A stretch of DNA of 64,000 bases from Promerops cafer (GCA_013398275.1 VZSE01005034.1:961526-1025525), one strand, 5' to 3'. Positions 37,432 to 52,000 are shown, numbered from the stretch's first letter. Program-made: numbers and translations. The notes: generated by a model from the letters alone, not told the origin.

Positions 37432-40400
37432 CTATATTTGCCAAAAAAGCTATTTCTCTAGGAAGGGCCCATATGCAGATAACATTTATAGTTAATAAAA
37501 CCGTGTTCTATTGCTACTGTATCTGAGTTCATAATAAGCACACAACAGCACTTGTAAAAGATTTACAGAGCAGAATTACACCAAAATTGGTTGCTGAAAA
37601 GCATTCTGGACAAAGCCCTGATACAGTTAAAAATGGCCACAGTGGAAGTCTTCTGTCATGTCAAAGGCCCCCAGGAGTCCAGATATAAAATATACAACAC
37701 ATGGTCATTAACTTTCACAAATATTTTTCCCAAGGAATTACCCAAATTCAACAGATACCTTCAGAGATAAGAAAAACACCTTTTACATATGTTTAGGCAA
37801 AACTACATTACAGTATATTTGCTAAAAAAAAAAGGATGTAATTTAAAAGAAAATAAAATTTGTATTTCATTGCCCAAAATTACAAATATATAAATCTGCC
37901 AGAAGTACACTGAACATTCCCAGAAACAATAAACAAGAACCTGTATGTACTACTCTTTTCTTAAGGCTTTAAAAAACACGCATCATTACCTACAGGAATT
38001 TGTCTTAAAGAGTTCCCCATTATCATTCTCATTTTTCTGACTAAATTCTCTCCCCTGCGTGCTTTGTTTCATAGCTGTTTCCATGCTTCTAAAACTGGCT
38101 ACTCTTAAAAAAATAAAAATATGTATATACATATATATTTGCATTTCAAGTGGCATGCAACACACCATTCCTACTGCCCTGATGTCACAAGAGCCACAGG
38201 TTGCAAGAATAACTGAAGGCAGAACGTGCCTGTGGCAAGTAACTAACAGAGAACAGGTGTCCACAGGCACACCTCAAGAAGAAGGGAAACCTCAAAGAAA
38301 CAATCATACTAGAGATCCCTGTGAGTCTGAACCAGCAGGAGCCTGCTGAAATGCTTTCAAAAGCACAATATCTTCATTCTTTAGGAATACAGCTAAAATG
38401 AGAGGTTTGCAGTAACAGCCAGCAATGATCAAAGTTTAAGGGGAAGACAGTACAGAAACTACCAATTCCACAAAAGGAAACTCGTATTTCTGGTCTGCAG
38501 TAAAGCTCACAAAAAAATTACAAGGACAAATGTTGGATGCCCATGCACACAGTCATGGAAAACCAGCAATCAGTGGGAGAAATTCCTGATCCATATATTA
38601 ACACCTATTGACTATTTTGATCATGAGAAACTGCCATGAACTCCAGAAATGGAGAAGTACTGTACTGAAATTATTTGCATGCATGCAACAGATTTGTAAC
38701 AATTAAAACACACCTCAGTACAACAGCAATAATGAAAAAAAGGAAGGGGAGAGATCAATATCCTCAGCAAAAAGAAAGCTTAATCATTTAAGGATTCAGA
38801 GAATAAATTAAGATTTATTCATCATAAAATGTCAGTGCATTAGATGGAACTCATCTCACCAATTCTTTTGTTAAAAGGAGCTGAAAACTGTCACCTATGA
38901 CCAATGCTTCCAGAACTTGGCAGGAGGGTAGAGGAGAAGAGAAGAAAAGCATAAGCACACATTTAATCCCCATCTCCTGCTAGAGAGGGAGAGTTATAAA
39001 TTCAGGCCATCACACAGATGCAGTGGGAAACATTAGAGTTTTAAAAAGATGCTAAAGGTCAATCCATTCAAGAAATTTATGGAAAATTTGATAATACCGA
39101 GCTACCCCAACCAATCCCTCACGTTCAGGTCAAATTTCAATTATTGAGAGACCTTTATGTCAGGGGAAAATAATTCCCAGCATTCGTAGCATATGCCCTG
39201 TCAATATAAATCACAAAAACTGTATATATATGCATCCATGTGTAGTTCTCAAGTCTGCAGTTAGAAATCTTTGCAAGTACCATACTCTACTTCCAGAGCT
39301 TAAGAAATGCCCTTGATTCTCTTGCTTGACTGCATTAGCTTTACTTGCTCTCTGAACATTTGACAAAAGGTTGTACAATTTCGTTACTCTGCAAAATCTC
39401 TTACATCTCTCTAATGGAATTATGAAAGCTTTTTTTGACATCCACAAGTAAACTCCTTTTCAAACCAGAGGCATTTAGCCCCCCTTATAATATGCAAAAA
39501 GCTTAACAACAAAAAACTTTCTTGCTTTCTCTTCCCATTTGTCCCCACATCCTGCACAGTTTTACTTCATGGAGGAACAGGAGAAGATGGAAATTAATGC
39601 AGAGATTTGGTATGTATAACAACACGTAATAAAATAAAAGTTCTGGAAGTATTATAGATAAAAGTTACTTTTTTTAATGATTTAAGTTTACTGTTTAATG
39701 TGCTTTAAGTGAAAGCATTAGAAACACACCCCAGGAAATAGAAAGTGTCAGCATGTGACAATACTTTGCTTATTACACCTGGCTAAAGAATAGATGCTGT
39801 ACATTGCAGAGATTTAGAGAGAGGCAGATACATTTTCTGCATAAAGGAAAACATCCTGGGGGCTTCCTCATATGCCCAAAAAGACTACCTTAAGTCCCAT
39901 CCCCTTTCTCTTAAAGGGCTTTCTAGCACTGACATGGAAGTCTCCTGGCTGCAGTACTGCCTTCTCTGTAATGTCACCTGGTGATGGAATGTGCAGCAGC
40001 AGCAGCCAGGGAGAACAAGAGCCACAGCCTAAATAACTGACCTTTTGGGGAAGTGTTTGACAAGAGCCATAGTGTTACTTAAGGGAAATACTGGTGGTGT
40101 TCTGTTATGAAAATGTGCAAAGAGCTTCTACCACAAATGTCAATTTAGAAAGTCACATCTGTCACATTTGTGTCCATTTTCACTCCCATTTCCAGTTAAA
40201 TTTAACTATTAGCATCAAAGAAAGGAAATACTCACGACAAATTTTCCAGCAGAGAGGCTGCATTAGAGAAAAGAGTACATTCCCACTAGAATAGTAATTA
40301 CAACAAAGGAAATACTGAGGACATGACCTATCAAAACCTGAACATCTTTGATGGATAGCAAACAGCACTTGAGCTTCACAACACACTGCTTCTCAGCAAT

Positions 40401-43400
40401 GTTTGAAATTTTTGCCTAATACCCATAAAAACTCCAATAGTGATGCCCTGAAACGTGTGATACTGTAAGGCTTCTCTTTAAAACTATTAGCTGAAATAAT
40501 AGATGCAAAAAATCCAGAGAAATTTTTCAGAGTTGTACAGTCCAAACTTTAACACTAAATAACAGAGACAGCAGAAACATACACAATTACTGCAGACATT
40601 GCTCAGCACCCCTTACAGGCCAAGGTGCAAAATTAAAACTTGACTGCTGGGGACAGTTCAAAGCTAAAATCCAGTGCAACTGCATTCTGCAGCCCAGCTT
40701 TGGCTGCATACAACAAAAAGATACTGAACAACTCGAGTCAGGCTTGAACACAACACAGAAACAGTTCCTCAAACGTGTAAAAATGAAGATGCAGCAAAGT
40801 TACTTATGTGTCAAGAAACTCGAACATCAGTGTTTGTCAAGGAAAGCTTATCTTTGATGGGATTTTCCTACTTCATTAAATAGTCTTAGTTATGTATGTT
40901 TCATCAAAACAAGCAAATTCCTACAAACAAATCTGGCCCTGAGGAACAGCGCTGGAGGTGTCAGTCCTGTTCAGCAGTGAGTGCCACAGTCTGCAGGAGA
41001 GCAGGGCTCCAGGCTAGCTCGTGTTTGCCTGCATTTTTCTCAGACTGAAGGCTTCTGAAGCTTATTTGAAAAATCCTAGTTGATAGCCAAAGGTGAATGT
41101 CAATGTATGAGACATTGTGTTTCCTTACTGTAATAAGAAGTAACGTTCTTGATTTTTATTTGTCAAATATTACTTCTAATTGAGAAACACTGGATAATCC
41201 AGGTGGTGCTGGTCAAAAGTCTGGTCTTTGGGCTATGAGTTCTGTACTTTTGATATGGATACTGGTTATTCTTTCATTATTATTCTGTGACAAAGTACAG
41301 AACATGCATAGAAAATTCTTTAACCAGATGACCAAAAATAAAATTCTATTTCAGCTTGATATGGATAGAGAACTGCAGAGAAACTGATTTTTCCACTGGA
41401 ATGATCTGCTGTAGGAGTTGGCCACATGCTTTAAATGTGACTGACATGTCTCTGAATTTAATGTGTCATCTGCTGAGTTCAGGATCTGCTGTCTATCTCT
41501 CAATGTGCAAAAAATGAATTGCTTCAAAATGATTTATTGCTAGCAAAATAGAATGTGAAAACAACAATAGAAACAGCATTGTAAAGGTATCCTACATTTA
41601 ATAGCACTGTTTGATGAGTAAATTATTTCAGAAATATAATCAAACATTCTTATTGTGGAACTCTCAGACTTGATAAAGCTATTGCACAGTCTGGTATCTG
41701 CTTCCTGACTTACAAAGAGCTAATGCCATTAAGAACATGGAGAAATGCAGCATTAAATCCCCGGTTTCCTCTGCTGATTGTAAATCTGTACAGAAAATAC
41801 AGGGTTGTATTTTCAGTACCGATATGCGGAATTAATCTCTCTGCTTTTATCTTTTGTCCTTTTTTTCCCTCTCCTGTGAAGTATCTACAGAGGCATCTTT
41901 AATAAAGGTTTTCATTTCTATTTTTTTTTCTACAAATGGGTGACTTGCTTTATAAATCTCATCTGCGTACAAGCTAGCAAAACCTTCATATATAGAATTA
42001 TTTTCAAAATATCATCGGTGATCCCGCAAAAATAATGGGTTACTCTTCAAAAATGTTAAAAATTCAATAGATTGGTATTAATGCCTAACACTTTTACCTG
42101 AGAAAGATTAACATAAATGTTAAAAGTCAGTGATGACTGGAGGTAAAAGCTCCAATTATTTGAGAAGTTAAAGTGTAAATATAATTGAACATGAAGACTA
42201 TTATGCTTACTAGCAGCTTAAAATGAAACACATCACATTACATATTGAATCACACTCAGTTTCCAAAAGAACCAATTCAGTAAAGTTCCACAAATAATAT
42301 TTTATGTCCTTTAAAAGCCAAGTGTAAATGCTTCTTACCTACTTTTTCAGAATGCATCCATGCCATCCACACATTGTTATTCACCAGAGCCATTCCTAGG
42401 GCACAAACAGAAGATACTCAAATGAAACTACTGGCCTTTCTTCTTGTCACATATGTCACCAAAAATACCATCAGTAAGAAAAACAAGGTCTACACGTTAT
42501 TAGGTGTCCTTGGCTGTTAACATAATCCAGTTTGGTTTTCTTTTAATCTGGAGTAAAGTAACTCTCTGCCAGCTAGTGCTTAAAGGAGTCAAGCTTATAG
42601 CCAGCATTGCTACTGGACCCTCCACCTTGCCCTTCAGTCCAATATTTGGGATTACAAGATCAGTGAAACGTGCTTGCACCTATTAAAAAACCTATGACAT
42701 GAACCCAAGCAAGCAAAGAGGAATGAGAATAAAATGTTGCTTGCTTGGTTTCTTTTCCACTTCTAGTAATTATCAGTGCTTACTTTCCACTTTCTTCTAC
42801 TAATTACTAGTGATGGGGAACACAAGCAGTTCTTGTGTTTAAGGCTCATTTTGCCTGAAATGGTTTGTTGCTGTTTGGTTTTACAAGGAGCTGAAGTAGT
42901 GAATACAAATGGCAGTGGTAGCTTGCCAAGTCATGGCAGGTTATCTTAAATATTGACAACATCCAGCTTCTTGACAGGACTTAAATTTATCCACTGCCTT
43001 TCAAAAAGATATTTTTCCCTGTTTTGTGAACATTATCACACTATTCTACCTGCAGAGGAAATCTGATATTTTAATGACTATTAGTCACAGAAACAAGACT
43101 GGAAGCAGGGAGGGAATATAATCTTTCTGAAATATTTCTCTCTTTTTTTATATGTGTGCAGAAGTTCAGAGGGAGCCACCTGTTTGTTTCTGATACTCAA
43201 ACTAATAACACCTGGAGATAAATAGATATTGCCTAAGCCCCCAGTATTACGCTTCAAAGGGCAACTGGAATCACCTGTGATACATGGCACATAATTATTG
43301 TCAAACTTTACTCTAGAAGACCTCTAGAAGACAGACAATCTTGGAAAGGAAAATGCAAACAGACACAGAGTAACAGACCAGTGCAGTGATTTGCCAAGAG

Positions 43401-44859
43401 TTATGCATAAGGTTAATTACAGACTTGACCATTCAATGTTGAACTGTAAGTTGGAATGGTTTTGCTGGACCTTAGGTATTACCTGGAGCAGCCTGTCCAG
43501 TCACAGATTATTTGTAACCACCAGAAGTACGTTCCATAGCAAAATAAATCAAAGGTACAGATGACTTATAACCACATTTCTACATGACACAGAAAGGAAG
43601 TACTCAGCAAAAACAAGGCCAAGTATTGGACAACATGCTTCCAACTTGCATGTGATTCCAAAGTTAACATTCAGAATAAGCTGTTCCTAACTGTACTGGT
43701 GGTGACTTTCCTTTCACTTTTATACCTTGAAGGACAAAGACTGTTCCCAGTCTCTCCCTGTTTGAGATTGTGAAGGAATTCCTTATCAGAAGGAGAATAT
43801 AACATTTGTGATGCTGAATGTATTCTCTTAAGGCACAAAAAAGCCTATTGAAATGTTTGATAAAACATGAAACAAACTTTTGACTTAAGAATATAAATCT
43901 TTTCTTTTTATTATGTACAGGTCACCATGTTGCTCTGAGAATACAGTGCACAGATCACTGAAATCTGGTTTGAATCTGTGACCTGTTATTGCCCACTCCT
44001 TTTTCCCCACCTGCCTCAGAACTATAAAGAAGAAAGGCTACAGTTTGGAATCAGAGCTTTCTGTTTCCTGCACACAGTTTCAGCTGCTGGCAGTGTAACC
44101 ACAACTCTCAGTGTAAAAGCCTAAGCTTAATATTCAGAGTTAAATTTAACACATAAAACCCAGGAAAAGTGAAGTTTGGGAGTGAATTTCACCTTCTTTC
44201 ATTAAAAAGGAGAGGGACTGGATAAAGAACAGAGGCTTTATTTCCAATCACTAAGTTATAATAGTATTACACTTCTATTAAAACTAAACAAAGCCCCAGA
44301 TTGGTTTGGCTCTCCAGTGAGCACTCCAGCATTGGAGTGCTTTGCATGCACACAGCAGCAGTAGCAATCCCATGCATACCAGGAGCTCCATCACTGCACA
44401 AGTACAGCCAAATGACTGCCAGTAGGGTTAGGGCAGTGTCTGCACACGTCATTGCTAAGTGACATGAAGTATGCATACACAGCTGTCTGCAGCACTACTG
44501 TGCTAGAACAACACTTCTGTAGCTGAGCTGTTTCCTCAAATACAGGAATCAGATTAAACACAGAATTTGAAAACAAGTTTTTACCTTGAAAAGTAAATTT
44601 TTTCTTTTCCAGTTCCCTTCTCCTTACCCTCCTCTATGAGTAAGACTCTAGAGCCCATGATGATAATTAAGTTCATCACAGTAATTGCAGTTTTGCCATT
44701 TCCCCCTCTTTGCTGCACATATCTGGCTCTGAATTCAAAACCTTTAATTTTGCTCTATTGTTTTTTTAACTAGATCAACAAAAAGCAAATTAAAAAACCC
44801 CTAAAATTATCTTCATTGTCCTCAGGGGAGACTTTGATGGTCTGGACAGATAAGTCCAG

Positions 44860-44925
44860 ATATATATGATATAGCATGCTGTCCAGTCACCAGTAAGACT
44901 GGACAGCATGCTATATCATATATAT
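44860..44925. repeat. Perfect 29-bp inverted repeat with 8-nt loop
   Basis: The left arm 44860-44888 and right arm 44897-44925 are exact reverse complements over 29 bp, separated by ACCAGTAA. The outer half of each arm is TA-rich (ATATATATGATATAGC) and the inner half is CATGCTGTCCAGTC. A smaller perfect 6-bp inverted repeat (TCTGGA ... TCCAGA, 44841-44846 and 44855-44860) abuts the left arm and carries the same TCTGGACA wording. Transcribed either way, the segment would fold into a 29-bp stem. No ORF or known transposon end was recognised around it. The absence of any mismatch in otherwise neutral-looking DNA suggests recent formation, for example by template switching, or selection. Confidence 0.95.
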
Positions 44926-45599
44926 AATACAATTTTAAGGGTCTGAAATAACTTCAGTATTTGTATTTAACTTCTGTCACTAACCAGGTTGTATTTTTGC
45001 AGCACTTTAAGCTCATAGAAAGCTTGAAAACCAATTGACTGTCACAAGAAATTGCCAATAATAGATTTTATGGGTTTCAGTAATTAGCAGTAGAGAGAAG
45101 TCCCAAATAAATGTAGTATTGTATGTGTGTTCATCAGCATTAAACTTTGAAAAAACCCTGTAATTTCCAAGTCAGATGCAATTTCCTTACAAGGTCTTTA
45201 ACATAAAACACTACTAAACAATAAAGAAGTTTATTCTGTACAGTTATTTAAGAACAAGCTTTGTTAGATGTAAAAATGCAAAGATATACAGAAATAGGAG
45301 GACAGGTAGAAGTGCATCTACCTATCCTTCTATCAAGATAGGTAAATGTACTCCAAAGTAAAATAATAGTCTTTAGAACAAAAACAGATAAATTATGGGA
45401 TTCCAATTGGATACATGGCGAAGGGGAGAAAATTTTTTCTCCTAGTACACAAAAAAGGGCTAGAAAAATTAGAGTTATGTATTTTCAAGGCATACAAGTA
45501 AATAAACAGATTTCCCAGCTTTGCTTTGTGGAAACACTGTCAGCTTAATTATTAATACATTTTTGACAACAGGAAGATTAAAAGAGCACAAAATTACCT

Positions 45600-46020
45600 C
45601 TTGCATGTCCCTGCCAGCATGCTCAAGCCTCTCCCTGCTTCTATGCTAGGGGAGGTCATTGCAGCTTGGTGTGACAGGGAGCAGCCAGGGCAGCAGCACT
45701 CCCTGAGCAGGGGGGAGCCTGGAGCAGAGGGAATTCCATGCCAGCTTCAGCCAGGGGGAATGCCCTGGGCATGGTGGCCAGGTCCAGCCAAGAGTCCAGC
45801 TCATAAGGTGGTGAGGTGGGTCTGCAGTCAAACAGAAATCCATCCCTCAGGATGAGCCCTGGCTCAAGGAGAGCACCAGCACCAGCAGAGGAGAAAGGGG
45901 CAGCAGCCTCAGGCTGAGCTTAAGTGGAGCTCAGAGTGGGGGCAGAGGAGGAGGTGAATGTGGAGAGGCACAGGTGTGGCTGATCAGGGCAATTAAAGTT
46001 TGTTTGCCTTTAGAGCCCTG
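45600..46020. other. Isolated G+C-rich island, origin unknown
   Basis: The composition changes sharply from A+T-rich flanks to a purine/G-rich stretch with many CAGCA, GGAGC and AGGAGG words, ending in GGTGTGGCTGATCAGGGCAA just before 46000. It has few CpGs, so it is not a CpG-island promoter. Short open frames on both strands (84 and 65 codons) are composition effects. It looks like an inserted repeat of unrecognised family or a locally G+C-biased segment; boundaries are approximate. Confidence 0.55.
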
Positions 46021-49000
46021 CTTTTGCCAGTGTTACTGGGAGACCAAGTAGGAAATTATGTGATTTGGTGTGTTTTTTTACTGTGCAGGAGGCCATACAT
46101 AAACTACAGAATATGTTCACTCCTTTCCTAAAAAGGATTTCTTTTTCTGCAGAAGGGGAATGAGAAAAACTGCACAGACTTGATTTTTGTCATGGTGGTG
46201 CAGATAACTTGCAGGTAGTATTTTGGCAAAGGTAAACATGTTTTATTAGAAACACAAAATATAGCATGCTATTACATCTACTCACCCAACAATGAAGGCT
46301 AGAGATGGAAAAATATATTGACAATATTATTGCACATTTGGATATAAAATCCTGCAGATAGTAAGCCGTAAGTTACCTTGCCAATACATTTCATACAGAT
46401 CCATAGGGTGATTTTGTATATTATTATATGATATTATTGGAGAAGCCCCAAAATTTGAATAAAAAATAATTTTTCTTTCAGCTTTAGCAATGTCAACCAT
46501 TCCCACTAACCTAGTTATTTTCAACTATTTTTTCAAGAAGGACCAATAAATGACTATGTTCCTTTACAGAAGTATGGTGCCTAAATGTTGTATCTCTTAA
46601 ATGCTCTCACAAATTAATATGAGATTAAAGATATTAAACCAACAAATGGAAACATTTGTGAGACACTGATCGATAAATGTGAATAACAGTAATATTTCAA
46701 GATGATATGGTTTTATATATAATTTAATAGGCATAAGATTTCTAATAAATGTTGTGAAGTTTAATCATTACAGCCGTGCTAGATGCTGGATTGTACAGGC
46801 AAAGGCTGGTTTGAGTGTGCTGCCATGTTAGACATACTTGCCAATATTAAACAGACTGTGACTATTATCTGTACATTTGTCTCTCTCTAGGGCATTTTTA
46901 AGATTTTTTTTAATTAGCTTTTGTTTCCAAGCAGTGCTTTCATTTTTCTTGATAAAGCTTTTGTTTTTCCAGGGTTCTATTGAACTCAGATTAGGTTCTA
47001 CATTTTTCTATAGTCATTACAATAAGAATAGGAAGCTTTTAATAATATATGAAAACTAGCAATGACAAGTATTTTACAGTGCTTTCAAATCTAGTTAAGA
47101 ATAAAATAGTTTAATGGTTACTTTCTTTTATTGTTTTAATTTTGGCAGTATCTTGTAGAAACAGTGGTTCCCATTAGAAAATACAAATAATAGAAGTCTA
47201 TGAAAAATGAATGAGAGGTGGAGCCACCCTGACAGAAATTGTACTCTGTAGCATAGGTGCTAATCTTAGCCCAGTTACTCTACTTTTCATGGTCAAGGAA
47301 GAAGGCCCTTGTCCCAGATTTGTGTTCATTTAACCTTTGCTGTGTTTGTCTCAGTTTGGGAGTAAATATAAATAATAATATGCTAACTTAAGCTAAGAGG
47401 AGCCATACTCCATGTGCTGCCAAGAAGATATAAATCAAGGTGTGGCCAGAATACAGTTTGGGATAATTTCTATCTTCTCTGCACCCTGAGAGCCTGTTGC
47501 AGTGCTCTGAGACTTCTGTGCAAGCTTTGACAGTCTGGACACCTTTGAGACTCAGTTTGCCAGTCTGCACCTCTTTCCTTTGTTCCTTATAGTCAATTTT
47601 TCCAACTGACTCCAAATAAAGCAACTAATTTGGTGACAAAAGGTTTAACCTATTGTTTTGTAGGAGCAATCAGGTTTAAGTCAGTGATTATGAACCAACA
47701 CGATTCACAACAAATTAAAGTAACCAAGCAAGAGTCATTTACCCTTACAGATATTAACAGTGGGTTTACCAAGCAAAAATATTCACTGTTCTCTTATAAA
47801 AAATGATGTTTTCATCACCTCTCACAGCAAGGTTCTGCATCCTAATTTTCTATAATTATTAAGTCGGCATCAGGTTTTAAGAACAAATGTTATCATTATT
47901 CACTACAGCACTCCAGCAAAGCTTCACTAGGAAGCAATAAAGAACAAAATATGTTATTTTTTATGCTTTATTTATATTTCAAAGACCCTTATTTCCCCCT
48001 AAATACTTGAATTAAATTGCAGACTGCGGTGTTCTGGAAACTGAGTTATGTCCTAAAGCAATGCTTCTGAAGAAGTGCATCCTGCCTGGAAACTGGGTTC
48101 TGATTTGCCTGTGAGTTTTTTAATACAGGCTTCTGATATTCTGCAGCTGTAGCTGCCGCTGGATTTTGCATCCTGGCATGGGGATTCTTTCTGTTGCCAG
48201 AGAGAATGATGAATACTTGTCTGAGTAGCTCAGAGCACATACTTATTTCCTCTTCAATAAGAACAACAGTCAATATAATTTAGACACAGGAAAACATTAC
48301 AGCACAACAAATCCCAGGAATGCTTTCTTTTTTACTGCTGATTCTACCTACTAAATTGTAGCTTTTTCAGAACTTATTTTGTATTGCTGCTGTGCTCCAT
48401 TGAACAGGTATGGCTAGAAAAAGTATGGACCTTCAAGTACCCTAACATAATAAAGTGCAACAGTTCTAAAGACATAGGATTATTTCACTCCTATTTGAAT
48501 CTAATTTTAGTGACAACAACACAGAATTCACACCAACAGAATTTAGAGCATGCAAGGAACATTATGTGTCTTGGTTAAAAGCTGTTTAAAGTTTTTTACA
48601 CTGAAAAAAAAGTCTATTTTTTGGAACCAAGAAGTTTTCAGATCTCAGCTCTTTTGATAAATTTCATTACTTTAAATATCTGTTTGTCTGGGGAAAGAGT
48701 TGTAAACAGGTAAACCAGCCTGTTTTTACATTTTCAAGATGAAAACCTGGAAAGATAATTAATTAGACATGAACCTTCTTGAGAGAGACTGAAATGAGAA
48801 GGAAAAAGCTTGAGTTTAAAATTAAATAATTTGCAATGGCCTAAATGAAACATTTATATTTTCAGCTTACAGAAATCGGTGACACATTTAATGGCTTCTT
48901 TTGCTGATATCCCACAGTGAGCTACAGAAAAAAACCCAAACCTTAACATTTCTTGAAATCTCTGTATCACTAAATGGGAGTTACTTAAAAATGTGTTTAC

Positions 49001-52000
49001 AGACTTGCATCCTATTGGCAAGGTTCACTATGTATTTAACCACAGCACATTAAATAAAGGTTTCTTGCTGTCACTCATCCCATGGTCTGTGATTTCGAGG
49101 AAAGATTCTATGGCTGAAGGGATTAATGAAGCCCAGACCACTGTATGGAGTATTCCGGAGCCTGAGGTTGTGGTGTAGCTTTGTATAATACATCAGTAAG
49201 CATGTGTCTGCTCTTAAATTACCTATTGTGCTAACCAGAAATTCTAAATATTGTCTCAATTATACTCAAGTAAATTTAATTCTGTGAATATAAAGCAATG
49301 ATAAAGCTCAGCAATCATCTTCAAGCTCTGTATTTTCCTACCATTCTGTGGTGGTAGTCACTGGTCAATGGGTCAGAAGATTTAAGTGTTCATGATCAGG
49401 CATATTTTTGATAAATTGTTAAGAAAAAATACTTTTCATCACTGCAACCAACAAAGTGTAGGATATGACATGTAGTGCAATTGTTTAAAGCTCTATGCTG
49501 CTCTGTATCTTCTTGCATGGTACAAAAACATTTCATCACCTTTGCCCACTAAAGAGTGGAGATGAGAATCTATTGCTTTCACTCAGTGCAATATTTATAT
49601 ATGAAAGAAAAAAGGATAACTTTTAAAATGATGCTACATCCAGATTCAGGCCACAGAACGGAATGGTGAGCAGAATGAAATCAGATGCAAAAACCCCTGT
49701 GCATGGGAGCCCCCTTCAGCCCTCAGGAGTCACACCCACCCTGGTCTCTGCAATCCATGTCCCAGACAGCCTTAGATTTAGTGTTCTCTGCCCACAACCC
49801 CTCCCCCTAAATTTAGAGCATGGCAGCTCTGCCGGGGCTGGGCTCTGCCTGTGTGGCACAGTAGCATCTTTCACGTACTCATTAAACAGATAAACATGAG
49901 AAAAGTCCAAGATTTATGAAGCTGGCAAAACTGCTTTTAGGGCTCTGCCTCCTGTGCAGAACTGGGTAATAACTAGGGCCAAGTGAATAATGTATACATT
50001 TTCTGTTAATTTGAATTTTTAGATGAACCCACTCTGTCTGTTGTTGCACCTGTGCAGCTGCCACTGGAGCCAGTACACTCTCAACCAGAGGGAAAAGAAA
50101 AAAGATTAACTCTCTCTAGTCCTCCTTTTTTTAAGATGAGACAGCCTGAAAACTAAGGTGCTTTTCACAGCAACTCCATGTGCCTTGTACACTAAAAATT
50201 TCCTATATTGTTTCTGGTCATTGATACTCCATTTTCAGAATATTGTTACACCACTGCCATTTCCATCTGGTATTTAGCAGTTTGCAACAGTATCAGACAC
50301 TGAGTATCTAATTAGCAGCTAAACATGCATTCTCACACAGATGCTTTTAAAACAATAACAAAAGAAAGAAAGATAAATGGAAGAAAGCATCACATGCCTG
50401 GTTTACAGTCATATTTTTAAAAACTTTTATTGGTAAGATAATTAGCATGAGCTCAAATTTGAGAGTCAGCATTCCTACAATTTGGGATCTAAGGGGAGAT
50501 GGCACTCCGTAGCTATAAGTCATTACAGAGCAGCTGAGAAACAGAGCCCTTCAGCAGGGGAGCAGGAAGTGACTTCTGAGCATCTGGGAGCCTACAGGCT
50601 GCACACTGCCAAAACAACACTCCTTTGTCAGGACACATCCATCTTCTCCTTTCCCATTCCCCTGCACAGCCAAGCAGTTGCCCGGATGCTGTACCAAGAG
50701 ATGTGAGCAGCACGGTCGAAGCACCGTGTCACACACACTCCTTGCTGTCTCTCTCAGAAGGCCACCAGAGCCCTGTGGACACTGGGAGGGTGATGAACCC
50801 CATCCCCAGCTCTTCAGGCATCAGGCACCCCTGACTCCCCTTATGCAAGCGATAGCTGGGAAGTGGGAAGGACCCCATTTCTTCACAAGTGTGCTGCACT
50901 GCTGGCTGAAGGCCAGGCAGATCTCAGCAGGGCAGGTGTTTCTTTTTTAGGTCAAATCTTCTTAGGCTTTTTTTGTTTTCAGTTGGAAAGCTCTCCTGCA
51001 TGCATTTCTAGTGCAGCATTTCAAAAGGAGTCTGTTAGAAGAAAATATGCTCTTGACATGAAGCAAAGTTTACAGTACCCTTTGATATGTCAAAATATAT
51101 CAGTGAATATCAATGATATTCTCCAAAACAGCATACTTTTAATACTTGAAGCTCTTGGCAGAAGTGTGCCAAAGTTGCTATGAACAGCTTCCTAAAAAAT
51201 AAAATAATTAAAAGAAGAAGTTTTGCAGATATTTTTCCAGGTCTGTCAAGTTTCCTGGCAAATTATCTGTGTTTGTGAATTTTTAGGTTACTGAAAATAA
51301 AATGTACTCAGAAAATCTAAATCAGTAAGTGATATAAAATACAAAACATTTATGTCCTTTTAGGACAGAGGGGAAAAAAATCTTATTTAATTTCTTCTCC
51401 CAGTGAGACCTGGATTCATTGGGAAGATGAGCTAGTACAGAGATGCTGAATTATCTCACCATTGAGTTCAGGCAGATTGCCATGATTTGATGAGTTTCTC
51501 TTAGAGAGCCTATCTCTAAAAATTGATATAATGTTATCCACTCTTCAGTGCCAGGATTTATATTAACATTGATTTACCCTTGAGGCTGAACAAAGTCCTC
51601 ACAGATAGTGAGTTCCTCATGATGACTTTCTTGAGGGTTTATTACTTGTTGCTTGACTGGTTGCCACCAAAGGATCCCTCATTTGACGATTTTCTTTTTT
51701 ATGAAATGGTTGATGAAGCCAACAGCAGAAAAATGTCACCCTTTTCACCTACTTCCTCTTCAACCACAACAGTCAATATGCTCTGTCAAAAGTCACTGGT
51801 GGAACTGACAAGTTGGTTAAACTATATTAGCAATTTTAGACAACACCTACTTAGTTGAAGATGAAAAGGAGTCTATGCTCCTTAGATTTCTGGTGATTTT
51901 TTTTTTCCTTACTAATGAATACATTTGCACTGGAAAGATTAATGGATTATGTTTTGACAGATAATAAAGAGAACTTTCATGGTACAAATGTATGGAGCTC

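Larger units (their letters stand above)
25021..44859. other. Unique A+T-rich noncoding DNA with sparse old repeats
   Basis: Twenty kilobases with no supportable gene. The contents are the MIR-like pieces at 31.1 and 34.5 kb, a weak CR1 remnant at 27.45 kb, A/C tracts at 32.5, 33.0 and 37.4 kb and homopolymers. TA/CA-rich short stretches lie near 26440-26475 and 38100-38140. Confidence 0.6.

Noticed and set aside
43440..43505. CR1-like phrase GGAGCAGCCTGTCCAG
   Set aside because: Only a short chance-level resemblance; no CR1 tail or octamer nearby.
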